Source of the DNA: Vibrio orientalis CIP 102891 = ATCC 33934
GTDB lineage: Bacteria > Pseudomonadota > Gammaproteobacteria > Enterobacterales > Vibrionaceae
NCBI RefSeq assembly: GCF_000176235.1
Contig: NZ_ACZV01000005.1
Span: forward strand, 1,860,001-1,924,000
Direction: 5' to 3'
Length of the DNA stretch: 64,000 nucleotides
Shown here: piece after piece, positions 34,726-43,791 of the stretch
Position numbering within the stretch: position 1 is the first letter of the stretch
Layout of the letters: each line of letters opens with the position of its first letter
Translations under genes and position numbers: made by a program
Notes under the pieces: model-generated
What the model was told of the DNA's origin: nothing
Databases searched by the model: none
Seen by the model: only the letters and a program-made list of their open reading frames with translations

Positions 34726-35469
34726 TTAAATGGTAAAGATTTGATAATCCTTCAATTCAGGAATCTTCTTATGTAGCTCTTGCTCTTGCTCCGCCATCTG
34801 ATCGAGAGAGTCACAAAAAGCTTCACCTTGCTCTTGTACTTCAACCGAGTGGGCTTGTAGTCTTTCAGCAATTCGCTCCTTAAGCTCAGTCATCGACGAA
34901 GCCATTTCAGTAAGATTGAGGCCACCTTCTGCTTTCATTTTCTCTGACATGGCGTTAAATGCGCTGGAGATAAACTCTTCATTGAACAGTGCCTTAGCCT
35001 TCTCGAAATCTTCAGCCCAAGTTTCACCGAACGAATCAAAACTGTCCGCAGGCAGAATTAAATCGCCATCTTTGTAATAACGCGCTTCAATATCTGCGTA
35101 AAACTGCTCCATCGCCTGTTTGACATCATCAAACGCACCCGGAGTATCAAAGCTCTCAGCCACATCATCAATGATGTCATTTGCCAATGCTAAACCGTCT
35201 TGAGCCATTTTCTTAGCTCGAGGCAGGTAATCATTAAGGCTTTCTCTATAAGCTTCGATCGCTTGCTGCTGTTCACGATCTAGTTCGATACGCTCACCAT
35301 GGATCATTAGGCTGTTATCGCTATCAACAATCGCACTATCCCCATTGGTTTGAAGAATCTCGATGCGCTGACCATCAAGGTGAATTTCATTCTTCAGATC
35401 AACCTTACACTGAGCCGCATACACTTGACTCGATAGTAAGATGGGTAATGTTAGTAATATCTTCTTCAT
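34726..35469 (-). CDS. DUF2884 (YggN-like) periplasmic protein
   Basis: This is a 247-residue protein with a signal peptide (MKKILLTLPILLSSQVYA, cleavage before AQCKVDL). The mature part is mostly helical and acidic, with predicted coiled coils near both halves (RERQQQ-like EQQQAIEAYRESL and ELKERIAERLQAHSVEVQE). It resembles E. coli YggN. No function is established. ATG 35469 was preferred over ATG 35475, two codons upstream, because GGA is better spaced. It lies just after the Gre-like gene, with 48 bases between. Confidence 0.75.
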   Translation of the reverse strand: MKKILLTLPILLSSQVYAAQCKVDLKNEIHLDGQRIEILQTNGDSAIVDSDNSLMIHGERIELDREQQQAIEAYRESLNDYLPRAKKMAQDGLALANDIIDDVAESFDTPGAFDDVKQAMEQFYADIEARYYKDGDLILPADSFDSFGETWAEDFEKAKALFNEEFISSAFNAMSEKMKAEGGLNLTEMASSMTELKERIAERLQAHSVEVQEQGEAFCDSLDQMAEQEQELHKKIPELKDYQIFTI

Positions 35470-35517
35470 TGTCATTCCACTTAATTCAATCATGACACCT
35501 TATCAGAAACGATTCCG

Positions 35518-35994
35518 TTAATGGATCGCTTCAATTTCATAGCAATGGCTATATTGACCCACTTGATACTCTACTTCATCACCCGTTTGTTTGGCTTTTA
35601 ATGCCTTACCGAGTGGCGAATCAAACGTGACCAACATTATACTCTGCTGCTCGATGTCCACTTTTAGCCCCCCAGAACAAGGAGCGATAAAAAACCATTT
35701 TCTCTGATCATCGACGTCTATGAGCTCAACTACGCAACCCAACCCTACCTTCTCTGGAGACTCAGGCAAGACTAGATCTGACATCATCTTTATCTCTTGC
35801 TCACACTCTTGAACCCGCATCGCTTGGCCGTGCGCTAGATAAGACGCTTCTAGTGCTAAGGTGTCATATTTATGCTCAGGGACCGTCTCTTCATCGGTCG
35901 CAGATTCAATAGCTCGTTGCGCAGAACTGATCGCTACGGCGTGTTTATGCTGTAAAAGCGACAAAATAGTTTGGCGCAGCTCCAACTTATTCAT
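35518..35994 (-). CDS. GreA/GreB-family transcription factor-like protein
   Basis: The 158 residues have the two-part build of Gre factors. The N-terminal helical hairpin has an acidic tip (SATDEETVPEHKYDT, about residues 30-45). The C-terminal FKBP-like domain starts near residue 85 (GLGCVVELIDVDD) and ends DSPLGKALKAKQTGDEVEYQVG, as in Gre/Rnk proteins. It diverges strongly from GreA and GreB, so binding to the RNA polymerase channel is plausible but unproven. I set the start at ATG 35994 (MNKLELRQTIL); a TTG six codons upstream is possible. It is divergent from the RecQ-like helicase. Confidence 0.75.
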   Translation of the reverse strand: MNKLELRQTILSLLQHKHAVAISSAQRAIESATDEETVPEHKYDTLALEASYLAHGQAMRVQECEQEIKMMSDLVLPESPEKVGLGCVVELIDVDDQRKWFFIAPCSGGLKVDIEQQSIMLVTFDSPLGKALKAKQTGDEVEYQVGQYSHCYEIEAIH

Positions 35995-36071
35995 ACTAAA
36001 ATCGTGTTCCAATGTTCGGATTATCTTTAGAATACCTTGCTAGAGATGGCAAGAATAGCAAAAAGGCAGAT

Positions 36072-38012
36072 ATGAACACTCAGCAATCCTTAAGCAACGT
36101 ACAAACAATCTTGAAGTCAACCTTCGGCTTTGACCAGCTAAGAGAAGGTCAGCAACATGTTATCGAGACCGTGTTAGAGAATCGTTCTTGCGCCGCCATT
36201 TTTCCGACAGGTTCTGGTAAATCTTTGTGTTACCAACTACCGGCCCTATGCTTACCCCACTTGACCATTGTGGTCTCGCCTCTATTAGCACTCATGAAGG
36301 ATCAACTCGCTTTCCTCCACAGTAAAGGAATTGCCGCCGCCTCAATTGATTCCAGCCTTAGCCGAGAAGAGATCCAACACGTCATGAATCAGATCCGCCA
36401 AGGGGAACTGAAGATCTTGATGATCTCGGTGGAGCGACTCAAGAACGAACGTTTTCGCCAGTTTATTAGTCAGATCCCGCTCTCTTTGCTAGTGGTGGAT
36501 GAGGCTCACTGTATATCTGAATGGGGGCACAACTTTCGCCCTGACTATCTAAAGCTGCCGCAATACCTGCAAGAACTTAATATCCCACAAGCATTGTTAC
36601 TTACTGCCACGGCGACTCAATCGGTCATCGAAGATATGCAGCGCAAATTTTCGATTGAGCCAAATGACATCATCATTACCGGTTTTTATCGCTCGAATTT
36701 AGACATCACCATTGCCCCATGTGAAGAAGAAGACAAAAGTGAAGCGCTATTAGAGCTGTTACGTCCAGATCCTAAAGCGCCCACCGTAGTCTATGTGACA
36801 CTGCAAAATACCGCAGAAACTGTCGCGTCAATCCTGCGCAAAAGTGGCAATAATGCGTTGGCTTATCACGCCGGGCTCGCCAGTGACGACCGAGAAAAAA
36901 TTCAAAATCAATTTATGTCAGGAGAAGTCGATTGCATTGTCGCGACCATAGCCTTTGGTATGGGAGTCGATAAATCAGATATTCGCCGCGTCATTCACTT
37001 TGACCTACCGAAATCAATTGAGAACTATGCACAAGAAATTGGTCGTGCAGGCAGAGATGGTCAACCCTCTCAGTGCATACTGCTAGCCAATCAAAGTGGC
37101 ATTAGTACTTTAGAGAACTTCATCTATGGCGATACACCTGAACCGAATGACATCCAGGCCGTACTTGAACAAGCGCTAAACCACTCTCCGCAATGGGAAG
37201 TGGTGCTCTCTCGTCTTGCTAGCGAAAGTAATGTGCGTCAGTTACCACTCAAAACGTTACTCGTGTATGTGGAGATGGCCGGGTTAATTCAAGCTAAGTA
37301 CAGCTATTTTGCCGACTATCGTTTCAAGTTCATTCAAGATAAACACTTCATCATCAACCAATTCGATCCTGCAAGGCGCACCTTTGTCCAAGCCCTGTTT
37401 GACTGTTCAAGTCAGGCCAAAGTTTGGTGTCAGGTCGATTTTGATGCTCTATGGACTCATTTCCAAGGCGAAAGACAGCGTGCTGTGGCTGCACTCGACT
37501 ACTTTAACGAAAAAGGCTGGATCGAGTTAGAAAGTAAATTAATGACCGAAGTCTATCAAGTAAACACACCAAGCCAGCCAATCGATGAGTTAAATCAACA
37601 GCTATGGCAGCTATTCTCAGATAAAGAAACTAGCGACATCGCTCGAATTCATAACCTGCTGAGTTTTTTCGAGTCCGCTCAGTGCTTAAGCTCGGAATTA
37701 GCGCGTTACTTTGGCGATCATCAGGCGCCTAAGCAGTGTGGTCATTGCAGTGTATGTCGCGAGCAAGTAGCAACCTTACCACGCGGCGATAGTACTCCAT
37801 TGTCTGACTACCCCATTGAAGCGTGGCTAAATGAGCTGAGTGATAAGGCAGGAGCTCAGCTCTCTGTCGCACTACAGGCTAAGTTTCTCTGTGGTATCAC
37901 CACGCCAAAATTCACCAAACTTAAAGCGCGCTCTCTATCCGGTTTTGGCAAACTTGAAGCAACACCATTTGCTCAAGTCCGCCAGTGGATAGAGCTCAAT
38001 CATCAGGTTTAA
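36072..38012 (+). CDS. RecQ-family ATP-dependent DNA helicase
   Basis: This superfamily 2 helicase has a Walker A motif FPTGSGKS (residues 44-51), DEAH at 143-146, and motif VI QEIGRAGRDGQPSQ. A RecQ-type zinc cluster, QCGHCSVCREQ, lies about residues 553-563. After it only about 80 residues remain and no HRDC domain is recognisable, so this is not the standard RecQ. It is 646 aa long from ATG 36072 (AAGG upstream). A role in fork repair or recombination is likely by family. Its last 17 bases overlap the end of dinB on the other strand. Confidence 0.88.
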   Translation: MNTQQSLSNVQTILKSTFGFDQLREGQQHVIETVLENRSCAAIFPTGSGKSLCYQLPALCLPHLTIVVSPLLALMKDQLAFLHSKGIAAASIDSSLSREEIQHVMNQIRQGELKILMISVERLKNERFRQFISQIPLSLLVVDEAHCISEWGHNFRPDYLKLPQYLQELNIPQALLLTATATQSVIEDMQRKFSIEPNDIIITGFYRSNLDITIAPCEEEDKSEALLELLRPDPKAPTVVYVTLQNTAETVASILRKSGNNALAYHAGLASDDREKIQNQFMSGEVDCIVATIAFGMGVDKSDIRRVIHFDLPKSIENYAQEIGRAGRDGQPSQCILLANQSGISTLENFIYGDTPEPNDIQAVLEQALNHSPQWEVVLSRLASESNVRQLPLKTLLVYVEMAGLIQAKYSYFADYRFKFIQDKHFIINQFDPARRTFVQALFDCSSQAKVWCQVDFDALWTHFQGERQRAVAALDYFNEKGWIELESKLMTEVYQVNTPSQPIDELNQQLWQLFSDKETSDIARIHNLLSFFESAQCLSSELARYFGDHQAPKQCGHCSVCREQVATLPRGDSTPLSDYPIEAWLNELSDKAGAQLSVALQAKFLCGITTPKFTKLKARSLSGFGKLEATPFAQVRQWIELNHQV

Positions 38013-39075
38013 AAAAACTCAGTTGCTTGACTTGCTCTTCAGGCTTAAGCATTACGTTTAAGCCTAATAAGCGAATTTCACGTCCATTTTGTCGCTTTAG
38101 GATATTTCTTAGCAACTGCTTAAAATAATCGAGATCGAGTTGAGGGTGAATATGCTCAATGGTCGTGAGTTGGAAATCGGCAAATTTCAGCTTAATGCCT
38201 TGTTTGATAATGGCCTTTTCTGGTGATGATTTTTCTAAGCGCTTTTCTAATTCAGGAAATAACTTTTCTTCTATCACCTGCCAACATTCATCATAGGTTG
38301 AGATATTTTGGCTAAAGGTTCGCTCCACCCCAACAGACTTACGCTCCCGCTCAACCACTACTTCACGATTATCCTCACCGTGGCTCTTGTTCCACAACGA
38401 AGCACCTAAGCGCCCAAATTGGCGCAACAATTCACGATAATCACTGTTCTTAACGTCTGCACAAACGAAATAACCAGCTTGGTGGAGCTTCTCCAAACTG
38501 ACTTTACCGACGCCGGGTATCTTTTCTAAAGGCAATTGGTCGATTTCCTGCTGAACGTTCTCAGGAGGAATGACATACTGCCCGTTAGGCTTATTCATAT
38601 CAGAAGCTACCTTAGCAAGGAACTTGACCGGTGCAATGCCCGCAGACGCAGTAAGATTAAGCTCTTGCCATATTTCACGCCGAATCGCTTCAGCAATCAA
38701 AGTGGCAGATCCCTTATGCTGGATACAATTGGTGACATCTAAATAGGCCTCGTCAAGAGAGAGGGGTTCTATTAAATCTGTGTAACGAGAGAAGATGGCT
38801 CTAATTTGCTGAGAGACTTGCCTATACACATCCATACGACCGGGCACGACGAGTAACCTAGGGCATAATTGCAACGCTCTCGATGTTGCCATGGCGCTGC
38901 GCACGCCAAACTTTCTCGCCTCATAATTGCAGGTACTGATCACGCCACGTTGCTTCTCGTGACCACCGACAGCGAGCGGACGATTCCTATACGAAGGATT
39001 GTCGCGCATTTCCACTGCGGCATAAAAGCAATCCATATCTACATGTATGATTTTTCTCACTTTGTCATTAGACAT
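37996..39075 (-). CDS. dinB: DNA polymerase IV
   Basis: This is a Y-family polymerase for translesion synthesis in the SOS response. The catalytic acidic motifs are visible: HVDMDCFYAAVEMRDNP at residues 11-27 and LSLDEAYLDVT near residue 103. The little-finger domain ends in a beta-clamp binding peptide (about VKQLSFF). It is 359 aa long. Its promoter is covered by a LexA box (39102-39117). Its 3' end overlaps the RecQ-like gene by 17 bases. Confidence 0.96.
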   Translation of the reverse strand: MSNDKVRKIIHVDMDCFYAAVEMRDNPSYRNRPLAVGGHEKQRGVISTCNYEARKFGVRSAMATSRALQLCPRLLVVPGRMDVYRQVSQQIRAIFSRYTDLIEPLSLDEAYLDVTNCIQHKGSATLIAEAIRREIWQELNLTASAGIAPVKFLAKVASDMNKPNGQYVIPPENVQQEIDQLPLEKIPGVGKVSLEKLHQAGYFVCADVKNSDYRELLRQFGRLGASLWNKSHGEDNREVVVERERKSVGVERTFSQNISTYDECWQVIEEKLFPELEKRLEKSSPEKAIIKQGIKLKFADFQLTTIEHIHPQLDLDYFKQLLRNILKRQNGREIRLLGLNVMLKPEEQVKQLSFFKPDD

Positions 39076-39101
39076 TCACGATTACTAAGCATTAAATTAA
39101 A

Positions 39102-39117
39102 CTGTATATAAAAACAG
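39102..39117. promoter_or_regulatory. LexA (SOS) box of dinB
   Basis: CTGTATATAAAAACAG is a full CTGT-N8-ACAG match. It overlaps the -10 element and transcription start region of the dinB promoter, so LexA binding would block RNA polymerase. Confidence 0.9.
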
Positions 39118-39143
39118 TATAATGGATATCCACACCATATCAA
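39116..39143 (-). promoter_or_regulatory. Sigma-70 promoter of dinB
   Basis: On the minus strand TTGATA (39138-39143), a 16-base spacer and TATACT (39116-39121). The LexA box starts right at the -10 element. Confidence 0.75.
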
Positions 39144-39237
39144 AGTCAGGACCTGATTAAATTTGACACTCGAAGGCTCGCATCTTAGATAGATATAGTT
39201 ATTATTAGGTTTATAAATAACAATAAGAGGCACGACT

Positions 39238-40452
39238 TTGAACAATAAAGTGTTAGTTGTCGAAGATAGCCGTGCGTATCGAAATTACTTGATCCAGCAA
39301 CTGACAGCCCTTGGTTGCCAGGTTTACGATGCGGAATCATTTGCTCAAGCTGAGCGGCTATTAAAGCAACACAAGGACTTTCGTTTTGCTGTACTCGATT
39401 ACTGCCTGCCAGATGCTGCGGATGGCGAAGTTATCGACCTCGTACTTTCTTTTCGCCAAAAGGTTATCGTATTAACGGCAACATTTAATGATGAAGCGCG
39501 AGAACGATTTATCGCCAAAGGGGTAGTTGATTACATACTAAAAGACAGTATGGCATCTGTATCTTATTTACTTCCTTTAGCCAAAAGGTTACTCAATAAC
39601 GATCAGCACCATGCTCTAGTCGTGGATGACTCCCCTACAGTGCGCCGCCATGTTGCCCAACTTCTCGAGCACCAATATATTCGTACCACTCAAGCAGAGA
39701 ATGGCCAAGAAGCATTACAAAAGCTTGAGCAGAATTCGGACATTACTTTTGTGATCACCGATCATGATATGCCAGAGAAAGATGGCATCATCATGACTCG
39801 TGAAATCAGGCAGGTATACGATAAGAACAGCTTGGCAATATTGGGCTTATCTGGCAATGGTTCAAAAACTCTCACCGCTCAGTTTCTAAAGGCGGGGGCA
39901 AATGACTTCCTAACTAAGCCATTCAATCAAGAAGAGTTTTATTGCCGCGTTCATCAACTACTAGACATGAAAGATGCCACTGACGCACTGTATAAGTTAG
40001 CCAACCAAGATGCGTTGACAGGCTTATGGAATAGGCGTTTTCTATTCAACCAAGCCTGCTCTGGTTGCGAGCATAGTAATATTGCCATGCTCGACATTGA
40101 CTACTTTAAAAAGGTCAATGATACCTATGGGCACGATGGTGGAGACGCCACATTAAAGATGGTCGCTAATATCCTTAAAGTCTATTTCCCTGACGATGTG
40201 GTAGTGCGTTTTGGTGGGGAGGAGTTCTGCATCCAGTCTTGTGCTCCATTCGATGAGTTCATTAGCCGAATTGAAAACATGCGCCAGCGTGTTGAAAAGA
40301 CACCAATAAAACACGATGGTCAGCAGATTCAGGTGACGATTAGTATCGGCGTGTGTAATCTTAATACAGACCTCAACGATCAAATCAAGATAGCGGATGA
40401 CCACTTATATGCTGCCAAAGCGGCGGGTCGCAATCAAACCATCACCTCGTAG
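39238..40452 (+). CDS. PleD-like response regulator, REC-REC-GGDEF diguanylate cyclase
   Basis: The 404-residue protein has two receiver domains and a cyclase domain. REC1 covers 1-120 with acidic pair E9 D10, phospho-acceptor D54 (VLDYCLPD) and K102. REC2 covers 125-245 with D130 D131, D175 (VITDHDMPE) and K227. GGDEF runs from about 256 to the end, with GGEEF at 326-330. Both receivers look competent. No RxxD inhibitory site stands before GGEEF. The start is TTG 39238, with AAGAGG upstream; no ATG or GTG fits before the first strand. TTGACA (39163-39168) may be its -35 element. It is divergent from dinB, with no kinase gene nearby. Confidence 0.9.
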   Translation: MNNKVLVVEDSRAYRNYLIQQLTALGCQVYDAESFAQAERLLKQHKDFRFAVLDYCLPDAADGEVIDLVLSFRQKVIVLTATFNDEARERFIAKGVVDYILKDSMASVSYLLPLAKRLLNNDQHHALVVDDSPTVRRHVAQLLEHQYIRTTQAENGQEALQKLEQNSDITFVITDHDMPEKDGIIMTREIRQVYDKNSLAILGLSGNGSKTLTAQFLKAGANDFLTKPFNQEEFYCRVHQLLDMKDATDALYKLANQDALTGLWNRRFLFNQACSGCEHSNIAMLDIDYFKKVNDTYGHDGGDATLKMVANILKVYFPDDVVVRFGGEEFCIQSCAPFDEFISRIENMRQRVEKTPIKHDGQQIQVTISIGVCNLNTDLNDQIKIADDHLYAAKAAGRNQTITS

Positions 40453-40477
40453 CAACCTGTTCCCTTATCTTTGAGAC

Positions 40478-40509
40478 AAAAACACCAGCAAAAATGCTGG
40501 TGTTTTTTT
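40478..40509. terminator. Bidirectional terminator between the REC-REC-GGDEF gene and nqrM
   Basis: AACACCAGCA and TGCTGGTGTT pair around AAAA, followed by Ts on the plus strand and TTTTTGTC on the minus strand. Confidence 0.9.
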
Positions 40510-40530
40510 ACTTCTCTGTAAGCTAGGGTA

Positions 40531-40764
40531 TTAAGCGATACGATCTTTTTCCCATGCCGCAAGCTTTTCTTGTCGAGCCGCTTCACGTGCTTCACGCTTC
40601 TTACGCGCATCACACGGTTCAGGACAGTTACATACTTTATCAATACCAACTGCTCCAAGGCCGCCACAGCTGCCTTTTACAACCTTTTTCTGGATAATAT
40701 AGCCGATAGACATTGCTGCAATCACGGCCATAAACACACCAAATGTAATAATAAACTCACTCAT
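40531..40764 (-). CDS. nqrM: NqrM, Na+-NQR maturation protein (DUF539)
   Basis: NqrM is a small membrane protein required to build active Na+-NQR, thought to deliver iron to the NqrD/NqrE centre. The 77 residues hold one membrane segment (about residues 5-24), then four cysteines (33, 45, 47, 51; the core is KVCNCPEPCDARKK) and a basic helix. It lies 23 bases after apbE, downstream of the nqr operon, as in other Nqr-bearing bacteria. Confidence 0.92.
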   Translation of the reverse strand: MSEFIITFGVFMAVIAAMSIGYIIQKKVVKGSCGGLGAVGIDKVCNCPEPCDARKKREAREAARQEKLAAWEKDRIA

Positions 40765-40787
40765 AATGACATGCTCTTATAATTGGG

Positions 40788-41792
40788 TTATTGGTTAAGA
40801 TATGGCTTATACGCTGTTGAAGCCATCTCTTTGAATCCATCCTGCGTTTTTACAATCATAAACACGGGAATATTATTTTGCTCAGCAATCTCCATGCCTT
40901 GCTCTTCACCGAGAACCATTAAACCGGTTGCTAGGCCATCAGCCGTCATTGAAGAAGCATCTAAAACGGTCACCGACACCACTTTATGGTTAATTGGTTT
41001 ACCTGTTGCTGGATTAATAATATGTGAGTAGCGTACACCATCGCGCTCAAAATAGTTACGGTAATCGCCCGATGTCGCAACAGCCATATCACCGGGTTCA
41101 ATGATTTCTTGGATAGAGCGCTCTTCTACGGACGGTTTTTCAATCGCAATACGCCACGCCACACCTTCACGGTTAAGACCTTTTAGGCGCATTTCACCAC
41201 CTACCTCAACCATGTAGTTTAGGATACCTTGAGACTGAATGTAATCAGCAACAACATCAACACCCCAACCTTTTGCAATCGTTGAAAGATCCACGTACAG
41301 GTTCGGGATATCTTTTTTCAGCGTATTACCGTCAGCAGTCAGGTGTGCAATACCCGTCATTGCTTTGCGTTCACTCAGTTCAACATCCGTCGGTACAACC
41401 TCTGGGCGCGCTTCAGGGCCGAAACCCCACAGGTTAACCAGTGGGCCGACAGTCACATCTAGAGCACCTAAAGTAAGACCGTTAAGACGAATCGCTTCTT
41501 TCACAACGGTCGCCGTTTGAGGTGACACTTCAAATGCCTCTAGCGACTCACTTTGATTAAAACGGCTAAGCTCCGAATCTTTACGGTAAGTCGACATCTG
41601 GTCGTTTACTTCTTCAAGTAATCGATCGACTTCAACTTGAAGCTCTTGAGGAGAAGGCTGACCTTCTGCCGCGATATATTTAATATTGTAAGTTGTACCC
41701 ATAGTTGGGCCACTTAAGTGAATCTGCTCTACTGGTTTCTCACAACCAGCCAGTACTAACAGAGAAGCAAATGCAACAAGCCATTTTTTCAC
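40788..41792 (-). CDS. apbE: FAD:protein FMN transferase (ApbE)
   Basis: ApbE attaches FMN covalently to threonines of NqrB and NqrC in the periplasm. It is a lipoprotein: a hydrophobic start and the lipobox LAGC, with Cys at residue 17. Family motifs are GPTMGTTYNIKY (about residues 29-40), DLSTIAKGWGVD (FAD site) and SGDYRNYFERDG. It is 334 aa long. It follows nqrF after a strong terminator, and nqrM follows at 23 bases, so the two maturation genes may be transcribed separately or by read-through. Confidence 0.96.
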   Translation of the reverse strand: MKKWLVAFASLLVLAGCEKPVEQIHLSGPTMGTTYNIKYIAAEGQPSPQELQVEVDRLLEEVNDQMSTYRKDSELSRFNQSESLEAFEVSPQTATVVKEAIRLNGLTLGALDVTVGPLVNLWGFGPEARPEVVPTDVELSERKAMTGIAHLTADGNTLKKDIPNLYVDLSTIAKGWGVDVVADYIQSQGILNYMVEVGGEMRLKGLNREGVAWRIAIEKPSVEERSIQEIIEPGDMAVATSGDYRNYFERDGVRYSHIINPATGKPINHKVVSVTVLDASSMTADGLATGLMVLGEEQGMEIAEQNNIPVFMIVKTQDGFKEMASTAYKPYLNQ

Positions 41793-41867
41793 TTGTTAGA
41801 CTCCTGTATTTTGGGGGGAACGGGAATAGCTCATACGTCTTAACGAACGTATCGACTATTACCATTC

Positions 41868-41904
41868 TAAAAAAAATAATGGCTGACTCTAGCGAGTCAG
41901 CCAT
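41868..41904 (-). terminator. Terminator of the nqr operon
   Basis: On the minus strand ATGGCTGACTC and GAGTCAGCCAT pair around a short loop, followed by a T-rich tract (TATTTTTTTT). It lies between nqrF and apbE. Confidence 0.9.
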
Positions 41905-41927
41905 AACGTTCAGAGATTTAAGGTAGA

Positions 41928-43154
41928 TTAACCACCAAAATCATCTAGAAGAATGTTTTCATCTTCTACACCGAGATCTTTCAGCATGCCGATAACAGCT
42001 GCGTTCATCATCGGTGGACCACACATGTAGTACTCACAATCTTCAGGAGCTTCGTGATCCTTCAGGTAGTTTTCGTACAATACGTTGTGGATGAAGCCTG
42101 TGTAACCATCCCAGTTATCTTCTGGCATAGGATCAGACAGAGCACAGTGCCATACGAAGTTTTCGTTTTCAGCTTGTAGGCCATCGAAATCTTCCACGTA
42201 GAACATTTCGCGCTTAGAGCGAGCACCGTACCAGAAAGACATCTTACGCGTAGAGTTAAGACGCTTAAGTTGGTCGAAGATATGTGAACGCATTGGCGCC
42301 ATACCTGCACCACCACCAACGAAAACCATCTCGTTGTCAGTGTCTTTCGCGAAGAATTCACCAAATGGACCAGAAATCGTACACTTATCGCCATCTTTAA
42401 GAGACCAGATAAATGAAGACATGATACCAGGTGGTACATCAGGATTATTAGGTGGCGGCGTAGCGATACGCACGTTCAGCATAATAATACCTTCTTCTTC
42501 AGGGTAGTTAGCCATTGAGTAAGCACGGATCGTCTCTTCGTTTACCTTAGACTCGTAGCGGAACAGATTGAATTTATCCCAATCTTCACGGTACTCATCT
42601 GGTACATCGAAGTCAGCGTATTTCACGTGGTGAGCTGGCGCTTCAATCTGGATGTAACCACCAGCACGGAAAGGTACTGATTCGCCATCTGGAATTTGCA
42701 GCTTAAGCTCTTTAATGAATGTTGCTTTGTTATCGTTAGAGATAACTGAACATTCCCACTTCTTAACACCGAAGATCTCTTCAGGAAGCTCGATATCCAT
42801 GTCAGTTTTCATTGCAACCTGACACGCTAGACGCTCACCTTCACGTGCTTCACCTTTAGTAATATGGTCAAGCTCGGTAGGTAGGATGTCGCCACCACCT
42901 GATTTAACTTTTACGCGACACTGACCACAAGAGCCACCGCCACCACAAGCAGAAGATACGAATACGCCAGCACCTGCTAGAGCACCCAGTAGCTTGCTAC
43001 CTGGTTGTGTAACGATCGCCAATGAAGGGTCATCGTTCACAGAAATTGTAATGTCACCTGATGGTACTAGTTTAGATTTAGCGAAAAGAATCACTAAAAC
43101 TAGCGCCAAAATAATCAGGGTAAACATCACTACACCAAAAATAATAGTATTCAT
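41928..43154 (-). CDS. nqrF: Na+-NQR subunit F
   Basis: NqrF takes electrons from NADH into the pump through FAD and a 2Fe-2S centre. A membrane helix covers about residues 3-23. The ferredoxin domain has SSACGGGGSCGQC with the fourth cysteine in RLACQV. The FAD motif is RAYSMANYP, and the NADH side is FVGGGAGMAPMRSHI. It is 408 aa long, the family length. It is the last gene of nqrABCDEF and ends at the operon terminator. Confidence 0.97.
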   Translation of the reverse strand: MNTIIFGVVMFTLIILALVLVILFAKSKLVPSGDITISVNDDPSLAIVTQPGSKLLGALAGAGVFVSSACGGGGSCGQCRVKVKSGGGDILPTELDHITKGEAREGERLACQVAMKTDMDIELPEEIFGVKKWECSVISNDNKATFIKELKLQIPDGESVPFRAGGYIQIEAPAHHVKYADFDVPDEYREDWDKFNLFRYESKVNEETIRAYSMANYPEEEGIIMLNVRIATPPPNNPDVPPGIMSSFIWSLKDGDKCTISGPFGEFFAKDTDNEMVFVGGGAGMAPMRSHIFDQLKRLNSTRKMSFWYGARSKREMFYVEDFDGLQAENENFVWHCALSDPMPEDNWDGYTGFIHNVLYENYLKDHEAPEDCEYYMCGPPMMNAAVIGMLKDLGVEDENILLDDFGG

Positions 43155-43187
43155 GACTATTCCTTTAATTGCTGCCGTTTACCCGAC

Positions 43188-43784
43188 TTACAGTTGAACA
43201 CCAGAGAAAGACATAAAGCCTAACGCCATAAGGCCAACTGTGATGAACGTAATACCAAGACCGCGTAGACCTGGAGGTACATCAGAGTACTTCATCTTCT
43301 CACGGATACCTGCTAACGCAACGATAGCTAGCATCCAGCCCACACCTGAGCCAAAACCGTAAACCACAGATTCAGCAAAGTTGTAGTCACGTGTAACCAT
43401 GAAAGACACACCACCGAAGATCGCACAGTTTACTGTGATCAGCGGTAGGAAGATGCCTAGCGCGTTGTACAGAGGCGGGAAGAAACGGTCTAAGATCATT
43501 TCTAGAATCTGTACAAGTGCTGCGATTACACCGATAAAGGTGATGAAGTTCAGGAAGCTAAGATCCACGCCTTCAACTAACGCATTCTCTTTAAGAATGA
43601 AAGTGTAAAGCAGGTTGTTCACTGGTACTGCAACTGTCAGTACAAATACAACCGCCACACCAAGACCGAAAGAGGTCTTAACTTTCTTAGATACAGCAAG
43701 GAATGTACACATACCTAAGAAGAACGATAGTGCTAAGTTTTCGATGAAAATCGATTTAACTAGCAAGCTAATGTAATGTTCCAT
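43188..43784 (-). CDS. nqrE: Na+-NQR subunit E
   Basis: NqrE is an inner-membrane subunit with six helices, a homologue of RnfA; with NqrD it holds an iron centre in the membrane. It is 198 aa long, hydrophobic, with the typical opening EHYISLLVKSIFIENLALSFF and a cysteine in FLGMCTFLAVSKK. A second cysteine lies in TVNCAIFGGVSFM. It lies between nqrD (7 bases) and nqrF (33 bases). Confidence 0.97.
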   Translation of the reverse strand: MEHYISLLVKSIFIENLALSFFLGMCTFLAVSKKVKTSFGLGVAVVFVLTVAVPVNNLLYTFILKENALVEGVDLSFLNFITFIGVIAALVQILEMILDRFFPPLYNALGIFLPLITVNCAIFGGVSFMVTRDYNFAESVVYGFGSGVGWMLAIVALAGIREKMKYSDVPPGLRGLGITFITVGLMALGFMSFSGVQL

Positions 43785-43791
43785 GACGTCC

